Shown: piece after piece, positions 23,206-32,195 of the stretch
Position numbering within the stretch: the stretch's first letter is position 1
Layout of the letters: each line of letters begins with the position of its first letter
DNA from: Silene latifolia
Lineage: Eukaryota; Streptophyta; Magnoliopsida; Caryophyllales; Caryophyllaceae
Direction of reading: 5' to 3'
Assembly: GCF_048544455.1 (NCBI RefSeq)
Contig: NC_133526.1
Span: 5,038,001-5,102,000 of the forward strand
DNA: 64,000 nt
Notes under the pieces: model-generated
Seen by the model: the letters and a program-made list of their open reading frames with translations, nothing else
What the model was told of the DNA's origin: nothing
The model's database searches: none
Made by a program: the position numbers and the translations under genes

Positions 23206-23343
23206 ACCAATACCAAAGTTGGTTGATGTGAGTAGTAAGTGGTAATGCCTCTCATCTTTTAACTTTCAGTATTCCGAAGAAGATTACATCAACCGTTGGT
23301 GGAAAATACTCTTGGTAAAGACCAAAAAAAAAAAAAAAAAATT
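23206..23343 (+). mobile_element. SINE related to the copy at 1510-1692
   Basis: Shares CCAAAGTTGGYTGRTGTGAGT, the CAGTAYYCCGAAGRAG phrase and GGAAAATACTCTTGGT with the first SINE, but lacks the B-box segment. It ends in a long A tail. The flanks AAATCATTAT (23196-23205 and 23344-23353) are identical. Confidence 0.75.
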
Positions 23344-23623
23344 AAATCATTATTCTTCTTTTACTAACCATCGATCAATTGATCGCACTTTTAGATGGTC
23401 TCAAAATAAAATTTGGATCTTTAAATAAAAATATAAAATATTCTAAATAGAGACAAAAGGCGAAGATTTTATTCGAAAACCAGGTAGTCTCTTTTAAGAG
23501 AAGGATACTACCCATTTTAAATAGATAAGACAAATTTTTAGTATTACCCAAGTTATCTATTTTTATCCTCATGGCTCATAATACTTGATCCGTTTAATTA
23601 TAAAATGTTTTATCTTCGTTTTA

Positions 23624-24300
23624 GGCTCTGTTGGGTAAAACCAACTGAAGAGGTAGCTGAAACCTAAAAAGGTAGCTGAAAACTGAAAAGACAACTGGAA
23701 CCTGAAAAGGTAACTGATAAGGTAGCTGAAAATTAGGAACTGATAAAGTAGTTGATTATATTAAAAAAGTGTTTGACAACCTTAACTGAAAATGTAACTG
23801 ATTTTGACGAAATAACGTAAAATGATATGATAATTTTAATACTTCCTTCATTTTCCTATTTTCACGCCATTTGCTTTTTGGAGGAAACTTTGACCGTCAA
23901 TAAGTTGGAGAATAAAAACTATTTATTTATAAAACTAAAACATTTACAATTAATATCAAGACATCTTTCACGAAAAAAAAATTCAAGAAAAAAAAATAAC
24001 ATATAAACATCGAAAAATAGGGTTAAAGTGGCGTGACGTCTTGGAGACCGCAATAAAGCAAATGGGGTGAAAATAGGAAAATGGGGGGAGTAGTATAAAT
24101 TTAAGGAGTAAAAACGGAAAATTAAATTAAATCAGGTATCTGAAATCTCAAATCCTACTCTAGGTAGCATTTTATTTCAGATAGCTTATTTAGTTAAATA
24201 AGCAATTTACCAAAACGCTTATAAAAAAAATAAAGTATCTAAAATTTTAGTCAAATAAACTATTTTAACTAAATGAGATACTTGAAAAGCCTTTCAAAAT
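23624..24300. mobile_element. GGCTCTGTT-type MITE, worn right end, split by a Stowaway
   Basis: Starts GGCTCTGTTGGG after TTA and repeats GGTAGCTGAAACC words as in the complete element at 29558-29988. The right half has AGGTAGCATTTTATTTCAG and similar words, but the terminal repeat is lost near 24300. Contains the element at 23842-24090. Confidence 0.6.
23842..24090. mobile_element. Stowaway-type MITE nested in the previous element
   Basis: Left CTTCCTTCATTTTCCTATTT, right AAATAGGAAAATGGGGGGAG; TA flanks on both sides. About 40 bp of the arms pair, including CATTTGCTTT and AAAGCAAATG. Confidence 0.82.
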
Positions 24301-24352
24301 GAAGTAATATAACATTAGACAAGAATTTGTGTTGCGATTGAAAATACGAGTT

Positions 24353-24508
24353 GAGTGACATAAACAATGAAGTCACTATAAGTCTACAACTAACTAACTA
24401 GAATAAAATAATCAATGTGGGGCCTATTCAGCTACTAATCTACTCATTACGTGATGTCTTTCTCTTCTTGATCATCGTACCTCATTTGTTCTCTATTCAC
24501 TATATAAA
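24353..24508 (+). promoter_or_regulatory. conserved promoter block and TATA box, reductase gene B
   Basis: GAGTGACATAAACAATGAAG followed by TCACT (24353-24377) matches genes A and C. TATATAAA at 24501-24508 lies 86 bp before the ATG. Confidence 0.65.
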
Positions 24509-24586
24509 CACACCATCTAACCTTAATAATCTCAATCAAATTCATCTACACATTTTAAAATCATAAATTTAATTAATCTAAAAAAA

Positions 24587-25527
24587 ATGGGTGATAATAA
24601 TAATTTGAAATATTTTGAGTTAAATACCGGTGCCAAAATTCCTTCAATTGGATTAGGCACCTATGCCACCCCTCCAGAAATTGTTGTTGCTGCCATTAAG
24701 GTTATTTTCTCCTCCTCTCCTCTAATTTTTAGTAATAGGTTTACGGTTTTTCTAACGTATACGAATATACCCTTATATTCGGAACGACACAATATATACT
24801 CCGTAGTCAAGTATAAACTCATTTTTATTGTAATTAATGAGAATATGTTGTGAATGATATAGTATGGTACCTTATTTAGGTTGATGAGTTGTTCCCTTAA
24901 CACACATTAGAAAAATCGCTCATTTCGTTGAACGCGGATTTGATTGCTTATAGTAATTTTATTTGTTTGTTAAGAATATCTCTCCATTTCATTCATTTGT
25001 TACTTTTTCTTATTGTTCGCAAGATGCTTTTTTAATCAAAGTCAAATAAATAACTCGGAGCTATGTTGTAGTATTGAGAATTTGTCAATATATAAAAAGT
25101 CAAAACTTTTGAAAACTTGGTCACAAATGTTAAATTGGGAAGAAAAAGAATGTATGGACTTGTGGATGAACTTTTACCGACAATAATTCTTAACCACAAA
25201 TCTCAAAAGCGGTAAAACCCAAGATCTCGTAAAGATGATTAATTCGAGACAAAAAATACTTCTATTTGTTTTCAGAACTCGTGACCAGTCTATTTTGATT
25301 AAAAAGACACGATATTATACTTCTCCCGTTCAAGCTAGAATTTGCGTTTGGCTTGTTGACACTATTGAGTGAAGAGACTTTTTATCCTTTGCGGTATAGA
25401 ATAAGAGTAAATTACGGTATATAATAAGAGTAAATATAGTCATGCAGTTTGATTTGCTTACCGTTATTAAGAATATCAAACTTTTATAATGTGTAATTAA
25501 AGATATTAACATTATAATTCTACCGCT

Positions 25528-25561
<34 letters not shown>

Positions 25562-27030
25562 TTATTACAATATGTACAAGAATATAAGTTCAAAAAGAAG
25601 TGAGATATTTATGGGGTAGTAATGTTTTGATGCAAGAAGAGAGATTTGGTTGTTTTTTTTTTTTTTGCTTACAATTAGCTGATGTTTACCGTGATGCAGT
25701 TGGGTTATCGCCACATTGACTGTGCTCATGCCTACCAAAATGAGAAGCAGGTAACTATATATAACAACCGCGCCTTTGATTCTCTAGTTTGTTATGGTAA
25801 GTTCACAAACTGCTGCAAAAAATTCTTAGCTTGACCTTGATATTCTTGGTTATCAGATTGGACAGGTTTTGAAACAGCTTTTTGACGAAGGCGTAGTGAA
25901 ACGAGAGGAATTATTCATCACCTCCAAACTCTGGTCAGTAATCAAAACCACCTGCACCGAAATTCACTGATTTCATCATTTTGTGTGTTTTGGTTCAACA
26001 AGAGTGCTGGTTTGTGTGTACAGGAACTTCGATCATGAGCCTGAAGATGTTCCGAAGGCCTTGCATACGACTTTGGCGGACCTGCAACTTGATTACTTGG
26101 ACCTGTATCTTGTATGTCACCAAATTCCACAAAAATTATTTATCATCTTTGCGGTTTAATTTGACTATTAATGTTTGTCGCGTAGATCCACTGGCCAGTA
26201 AAAGAGAAAAAGGGTCCAGTCAATAACGCGTTTGAGAAATTGCTTCCGACTGACATACCTGGTACATGGAAAGCAATGGAGGGTCTTTATGATTCTGGCA
26301 AGGTTCGAGCTATTGGAGTCAGCAATTTCTCAACGAAGAAACTGCAAGACCTTTTGGATGTGGCGCGTGTTTCCCCTTCTGTAAACCAGGTTGAATGCCA
26401 TCCAATGTGGCAGCAGGAGAATCTGCACAAATTTTGTGACTCAAAAGGCATTCATTTATCAGTAAGTTCGGTAACTCAAATCCTGAAGTTTAATTGCAGA
26501 AAACTCTTACAGATATTTATCCTGCAGATACGTCACTGCAGAAGATTTTTCATTATTTTTTTTTGAAGACGAGGGGGTTGAATTCCCCCCGTCCCCATGC
26601 ATTCCCGCACCAACCTTCGGGGGCTACAGTGGCCAAGTGATCATCGCCCCAGCTGGTAGTCGAACCCGGGACCTCTCAACTCCTGCATTTTTGAGTTTTA
26701 TTTTTGTGTAATTTTGATCAGGGTTATTCGCCACTGGGATCTCAAGCACCAGGGTCAAAGAAGGATGGCGGGCTTCTTGAGGATCCGGTACTCAGCCTGG
26801 TTGCAGAGAAACTAGGAAAGTCTCCGGCACAGGTAGCTCTTCGTTGGGGAATCCAGATGAGTCACAGTGTGTTGCCTAAAACATCTAGTGAAGCAAGGCT
26901 GAAACAAAATCTGGACTTGTTTGATTGGTCGATTCCTGAAGATTTGATTAGCAAGTTTTCAGAAATTAAGCAGGTAAAATCCTAATTCCATCATTTACAA
27001 AAATTATGAGACAGACACTGAGAATCGGTT

Positions 27031-27067
<37 letters not shown>

Positions 27068-27165
27068 TGGCGATGCAGGTAAAATTTGTGAAACCTATGA
27101 GTATGGTTCATGAAAAATCTGCCGGGTACAAAACCCTTGAAGAGATGTGGGATGGAGAACTTTGA
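24587..27165 (+). CDS. aldo-keto reductase, AKR4C type, gene B
   Basis: Seven exons: 24587-24700, 25700-25750, 25857-25933, 26024-26111, 26186-26461, 26722-26973 and 27079-27165, giving 314 residues. The two residues gained at the start come from an expanded AAT run ([10 protein letters not shown]). Tetrad D45, Y50 (DCAHAYQNE), K79 and H112 are intact, as is the cofactor-binding tail ([13 protein letters not shown]). Exons 1-3 are almost identical to gene C (one residue differs besides the two added asparagines), whereas exons 5-7 are almost identical to gene A, so the gene is a mosaic. It has GYSPLGS and [10 protein letters not shown] in the loop where most AKR4C enzymes have AYSPLGS and TWL. 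Role as for gene A: NADPH-dependent reduction of small or lipid-derived aldehydes. Intron 5 carries a SINE in the opposite direction and intron 6 ends next to a long T run. Confidence 0.94.
26566..26697 (-). mobile_element. tRNA-derived SINE fragment in reductase B intron 5
   Basis: On the minus strand it contains GGTTCGACTACC, a good B box, preceded by GAGAGGTCCC and followed by a GC-rich body (CCCCGAAGGTTGGTGCGGG). Its GC content stands out from the AT-rich intron. Ends not resolved. Confidence 0.6.
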
Positions 27166-27753
27166 GATTTGGATATATACATGAACTCCGAATAAGTACA
27201 TCTGCCATTAACGAGCATCTACATAACTACATTTACGATAGATTTTATATGAATCTGCTTAAAACTATGTAGTTTAAACCGATATAAGAATAAAGTGCAT
27301 CGTTTTAAGTTTAACACAGATATTTATCCGACACAAAAAATTGTGAAGAGCTTCTTGTATAACAAAAGTACTTCCAAATTCCAATACTTTATTGTAAGAT
27401 GCTCCGTGCTTTGTCTAAAAATAGACGGATTATAATTTTCACTAAAAAACAGTGTATTTTGAAGGTTATTACCCACCGTTTTGGGCTGGCTGAATCCTGG
27501 GATAAGAAGTCTCCAAATTCGCACCATAGTCATCTATACCATATAAAAATGATTCAGGGTGGTTTGAAATAGAGACATTTAGGGACCTTAACAATACTTT
27601 AAGGCCGTGTTGGTCATAGATTAAAACAAGTTGTATACTATATTCTATATTGTCTTGAGATAGAAGGATCATCCGATATTCATGCCCATGCATTGCATGG
27701 GTAACTAAAGTGTCTTGTTTTTAAGCGAGGTTACGAAAAATATACGTTCTTTC
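27166..27753. other. 3' region of reductase gene B and spacer
   Basis: AT-rich, no gene recognised. Short open stretches on the minus strand (27324-27693) have no domain or codon support. Confidence 0.45.
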
Positions 27754-27873
27754 TGTTGGAGTTGGATGTTGCTCCAAACTTTTATGTGTAATATTGTCTC
27801 ACATTGAAAGAATAGTGGGGTTGTATTTTTGCTCCGGGTCCAAACTATTTCCTCGGATTCTAGCTGTTGGGAT

Positions 27874-28793
27874 CAGGGGCGGACCCACATATAGGCTTGG
27901 TGTAGCATTTGCTACACCAAAGAAAACAATTTGTGCAGAATTTATTGAATGTGCTACACTATAATTACTCATTAATTGATTATTTGACCTATAATTATGG
28001 TTTTTATACTCACAAATCTCACTTTTAATCCAAAAATTTCAACTTATTTAATACACCTGCTTTATTGTTATATGTAAAACGTTTCAATTTCCAATTACAT
28101 CATTTTTCTTCATGATTATCTTTGTTTAACTTACAATATCAATCCGTCCAAATTCCTAAATTTACAACATTTTGATTTTTGGGCAATTTTAACAATTTAC
28201 ATAATATTTTAAATAATAGTTCGACTAATGTTAACAATTTACGGAGTCTTTTATAGACTTTTCATTCTTGTTATCTCGTGATTATATAAATAGAAATGTC
28301 ACTAGCTTGCTCATAGATAGAAATGTCACTTTATGTTGTGAGTTTGTGACATAAATTGCTTTGGCACAAAATCTCATTATAGACGGCACATATCCGTCTA
28401 TAATTAAAGACGGGTCAAATACAATACCACATTCCTAATAGGACAAGCAACAAGGGGTGGTGGGGGCCAAAAATGTCACCACTTTTCAGCTATTTGACTA
28501 GCTGTTGCTTTGGTAGCATCGCACATTATCGTCTCAAATAATGTTGAGACACAAATTTACTTGTTATTAAATTATAAATGATTTACTCTTAAGAAATTAA
28601 AATATATAACGAATAAGTATACATGTCGTTCTCAATTTGTGTTTCGAAATTTGAGTGGATCTTAAGTTTCGACCCGAGCATGAACTTGAGTTTAAATCTA
28701 GTCATTGTCAGTAACGTCCGATTATTTACCTGCTATTTTTTGTTAACACAATAATCTTGCTACACCAAAAATAAACTTCTGGGTCCGCCCCTG
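27874..28793. mobile_element. hAT element, CAGGGGCGGACCCA ends, perfect 8-bp target duplication
   Basis: The 14-bp inverted ends CAGGGGCGGACCCA and TGGGTCCGCCCCTG are exact. GTTGGGAT flanks both sides (27866-27873, 28794-28801). The subterminal word TTGGTGTAGCA is also inverted at the other end. The 920-bp interior is AT-rich with no transposase, so it is non-autonomous. GACGG-rich words near 28380-28430 may be a further nested fragment. Confidence 0.92.
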
Positions 28794-29557
28794 GTTGGGA
28801 TTCTAGTCATTGGAAGTTTATTACACAATGAATTCCGCATTGATTGTCCGATATTATTTCTATTAACTACCCAGATTTAATGCCATTAAATCTGGTATCT
28901 CTATGTGACTGTTGGAGCCTCTGTCTTCACTATAAAATCCTCATCTTTACACACTTTTACATATCAGCAAGTCTCTCTTGTGACGGACATACTAAAATAT
29001 TCGGTTATGTCAGGTATACCACATTAAGTGAGTAAGATTGGTATGTATTATGTTTGTTAAGACTTATTTCTCTTTTATAATTTTGTTTTTTTGTAATGGA
29101 TTATTGTCAGAAAAATGGTATTATACATGAGTTTTCAACCCCTTATACCCTCGAATAAAATGGTGTAGCTGAAAGGAAAAACAGAACTTTGAAGGATATG
29201 ATGAATATATACTATGTTATTATCTTTTGGGTTATCTGATTTCATGTGGGGGGAAGCCATTCTATCTGCTTGTCATGTTCTAAACTGTGTACCTCGTAAG
29301 AAATTGAATGTGACTGCTTGTGAGATTTGGAAGAGTTATCCACCTAATTTAAGGTTTCTAATGGTTTGGCCATGTTTAACCAAATTGTCTTACCTGCTTT
29401 TAAAACAGACAAAATAGGACCTAAAACCATTGACCCAATTTTTGTGGGTTATGCTTCTAATAGTGCAGCCTATAGGTTTATGACCAAAGATGCGGATTTA
29501 GGGTTTTATGGTACTTTTGTGAATCTAGAGATGTTGTTTTCTCTGAGGACATCTTTC

Positions 29558-29988
29558 GGCTCCGTTTGGCACGACACTTCAGGTAGCTTATTTGACCAAA
29601 GTAGCTTATTTGACCAAAATTTCAGCTGCCTGATTTTTTTGCACGTGTTTGACAAGTAGCTTATTTGGTCAAAGAAGCTACCTGAAATGAAATGCTACCT
29701 AGAGTAGCATTTGGGATTTCAGGTACCTGAAACAAATTATCTTCCATTTATTGCCCCTACAATTTATAATATTAAATAATTATCATATCCTTTTACGTCA
29801 TTTTACCAAAAATCAGCTACCTCTTCAGCTAGTTTGTCAAACATTTTTTTTTATAATCAGTTACCTTATCAGCTCCTACTTTTCAGCTACTTTATCAGTT
29901 AGCTTTTCAGGTTTCAGTTAGCTTTTCAGGTTTCAGGTAGCTTATCAGGTTTCAGGTAGCTTTTCAGCTAGTTTTGCCAAACAGAGCC
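29558..29988. mobile_element. 431-bp MITE, GGCTCYGTTTGGC ends
   Basis: Left GGCTCCGTTTGGCA, right TGCCAAACAGAGCC, with TTC on both sides as a 3-bp target duplication (PIF/Harbinger-like). The interior repeats CAGGTAGCTTATTTGACC and TTTCAGGTAGC units in both orientations. It is the complete form of the element at 23624. Confidence 0.85.
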
Positions 29989-30111
29989 TTCCTTTGAAAC
30001 CTTGTTTGAGGATGGACTTAACTTTTGATGTTTCTTTCCATGAGGATAATGATAGTAGCTTTCCACCCCATGTTCAAACATTGAGTAAGAGTAATGGAGT
30101 ATTATGAGTTA

Positions 30112-30320
30112 TTCTCTCCGTTCAGATCAATTATTGTTCTTTGGTTTTGGCACAAAGATTAAGGAAATGGGATGAGACTAATTATAAGATGACAAGTTGA
30201 CCAAATTGAGTGTGAAGGAACAAATTACGCATCAAATGCAATCCTAAAATAGAAAGGACAACAATTGACAGAGACACCCAAAATATGGAAAAGGACAACA
30301 AATAACCCGGACGGAGGAAG
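30112..30320. mobile_element. Stowaway-type MITE
   Basis: TA flanks; left TTCTCTCCGTTCAGATCAAT, right GGACGGAGGAAG. The arms share the ATTGTTCTTT / AAAGGACAACAA pairing. The following 230 bp hold GACCCGA words without a clear end. Confidence 0.75.
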
Positions 30321-30556
30321 TAAAACATTCAATAGACCTAATAAAATTGTCCCGGCTATGCCTTAATCCGACACCCCAAGTGATGACCCGACTCGGATGT
30401 GTATTGTTATAAACTGACCATTTTCCTTAAATAACAGACCCGAAATTAAAGTGAGCCCAATCCGGATGAGCCGACCCTACTCAATCTGAGCCGATTTGCT
30501 GCAAACCGTATTCCGACCAATTGATCAGTTTGCCAGATTTACCGATGGTCGACTAA

Positions 30557-30758
30557 GGTCCGGTTCTTTTGGATTTAATTTTGTTGATTTGAACCGAGCA
30601 GAACTGAACTTATAAGAACTTAATTGAACTGGTTATTGAAAAATGGTTATTGAAATGTTCTTTTTGGTTAAAAAGACCTGAATCGAACTGAACTTAATGA
30701 AGTTAAACTTAACTAAACTGAATTTATAAGAACCGATTAAGTTCAAAAGAACAGAGTC
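30557..30758. mobile_element. 202-bp Harbinger-like MITE, TAA target duplication
   Basis: Left GGTCCGGTTCTTTTGG and right TCAAAAGAACAGAGTC are inverted copies; TAA lies on both sides. The interior repeats GAACTGAACTTATAAGAAC in both orientations. Ends resemble those of the element at 21083-22214. Confidence 0.8.
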
Positions 30759-31095
30759 TAACTCCACCGACCTACTAATTCTCCTTATTTAATGTCGATA
30801 TAAGTTATATACCAATAAAGAACAAAATAATACTCCGTATTAAAAATGTACTGCTAGTACTTTATATTGTAGGATTTTTTGTCAAACACAACCTTTAAAA
30901 AATACTTTTTGCGAAACACTACCTTTAAAAAAATTATTTGTAATACACAACCTTTAAAAACCAAAATGTTGCAAAACACTACTTTTTTGCCGGATTCCGT
31001 TAGCTTAATTCATTTCCGGTGTCATGATAGTTTGCACGTGCAAGTATGTTTGACTTTTTTTTGTTCTCCCTCCAATTCATCCCCCTCTTTCTTAA

Positions 31096-31292
31096 CACAA
31101 ATTCTCATTATAGACGGACACTATCCGTCTATAGCTATAGACGGATAGTGTCCCTCTCACAAATGAAAATGGGTAGTGCAAGTGGGTGGGAAATGGATAC
31201 CCCCACTTGCACTATCCACTTTCATTTGTGAGAGGGACACTATCCGTCTATAGTTATAGACGGATAATGTCTGTCTTTAATGAGACGGATTG
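31096..31292. mobile_element. 197-bp near-perfect foldback MITE nested in the MULE
   Basis: CTTTCTTAA flanks both sides (31087-31095, 31293-31301). The arms of about 90 bp pair almost fully around a centre near 31190, with phrases such as GACGGATAGTGTCCCTCTCA and its inverse. Related termini occur near 3826-3888 and 28370. Confidence 0.88.
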
Positions 31293-31423
31293 CTTTCTTA
31301 ATTTTCCCTCCATTTATCCAACAAACCCTTTATATTTAACTCCACCGACAAAAACCACCCTCCCTCTTCATCTCATTATCATCCCCTTCCCCACTTCCCT
31401 GCTCCTCTCTCTCTCTCTCTACA

Positions 31424-31697
31424 ATGTCCAGTGACAGTTTAATATCTTCGTTAACTCCGCTTCACAAATGTCGTTGTGGCATCCTTGCCGCCTTGAGAAC
31501 TTCCATGACGGAAAAAAAATCCAGGAAGAAGGTTTCTAACATGTAAGTGTTACAACCCAGGAACTCAAATGCGTGGATACAACTATTTCAAGTGGGTTGA
31601 CAATCCTTTGAATGAAATTAGTAGTTTGAAGTCGGAAATTGTGGAACAAAAACTGAGATTAGAAGCTGACGTTGAGTATATGACTATGGAATTGTAG
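31424..31697 (+). pseudogene. captured GRF-type zinc-finger gene fragment, frameshifted
   Basis: The ATG at 31424 begins MSSDSLISSLTPLHKCRCG. KCRCG, then LRTSMTE, then in the shifted frame NPGRRF, a cysteine-containing segment and YFKWVDNP follow the order of the plant GRF zinc finger (CxCG, RTSxT, NPGRRFxxC, FFxWxD). After it come about 30 residues of likely coiled coil ending at a TAG at 31695-31697. The reading frame changes once, in a run of eight A at about 31510, giving an early stop in the first frame. GRF domains occur in several nucleic-acid-associated proteins and in many short plant proteins of unknown role. Here it rides inside a Mutator-like element. It is probably non-functional unless the A run is polymorphic or a sequencing error. 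Confidence 0.78.
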
Positions 31698-31972
31698 CTT
31701 CTAAGGAAGAAAAATAAGAGGATTATTTTTTTTTTTTGGTGAACTAATAGAGTAATTAATGGGTAGTCATCACCGGATTTTTATTAATTTGGTCAAACTC
31801 CGGCAAAAAAGTAGTGTTTTGCAACTTTTGGGTTTTTAAAGGTTGTGTTTTACAAATAATTTTTTTAAAGGTAGTGTTTCGCAAAGAGTGTTTTTTAAAG
31901 GTTGTGTTTGACAAAAAATCCTATATTGTAATATAATCGTACATGACTAATTGACCATAATGGACAGACACT

Positions 31973-32081
31973 GCATGACCTATACAATGAAGTCACTACA
32001 ACTCCACAATTTGTGAATAAATAATGCATGGATTCAACTTTATCGTACTTATTCATATGTTCTCTACCTATACTATATAAA
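31973..32081 (+). promoter_or_regulatory. conserved promoter block and TATA box, reductase gene C
   Basis: GCATGACCTATACAATGAAG followed by TCACT (from 31973) matches the block of genes A and B. TATATAAA is at 32074-32081, 122 bp before the ATG. The MULE target duplication ends at 31930, only about 43 bp upstream of the block. Confidence 0.62.
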
Positions 32082-32195
32082 CACCATATCTCATACCATT
32101 AATCTCAACAAAATTCATCTAAATTTCTCTAAACATTTTATTTGCATACTTACATTTTATGTGAAAATAATACATATAATAATTAAGCAAAAAAC

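Larger units (their letters stand above)
27754..30111 (+). mobile_element. degraded Copia LTR retrotransposon fragment
   Basis: A TGTTGG start like a Copia LTR is at about 27754. After it comes LTR-like sequence split by a hAT element (27874-28793), then a short piece of integrase-type coding sequence (GVAERKNRTL, a Copia integrase phrase, near 29165) that is itself split by a MITE (29558-29988). Most of gag and pol is missing. Broken in many places and clearly old. Exact ends are unsure. Confidence 0.6.
30872..31921. mobile_element. Mutator-like element (Pack-MULE type) carrying a GRF zinc-finger fragment
   Basis: Long terminal inverted repeats of about 120 bp (left about 30872-30995 with GTCAAACACAACCTTTAAA; right about 31800-31921 with the inverse) end in GGATTTTTTG. 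A perfect 9-bp duplication, TATATTGTA, flanks the element (30863-30871, 31922-31930). There is no transposase. Inside lie a foldback MITE (31096-31292) and a plant gene fragment (31424-31697). This is the layout of a Pack-MULE, a non-autonomous element that has captured host sequence. Confidence 0.88.
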
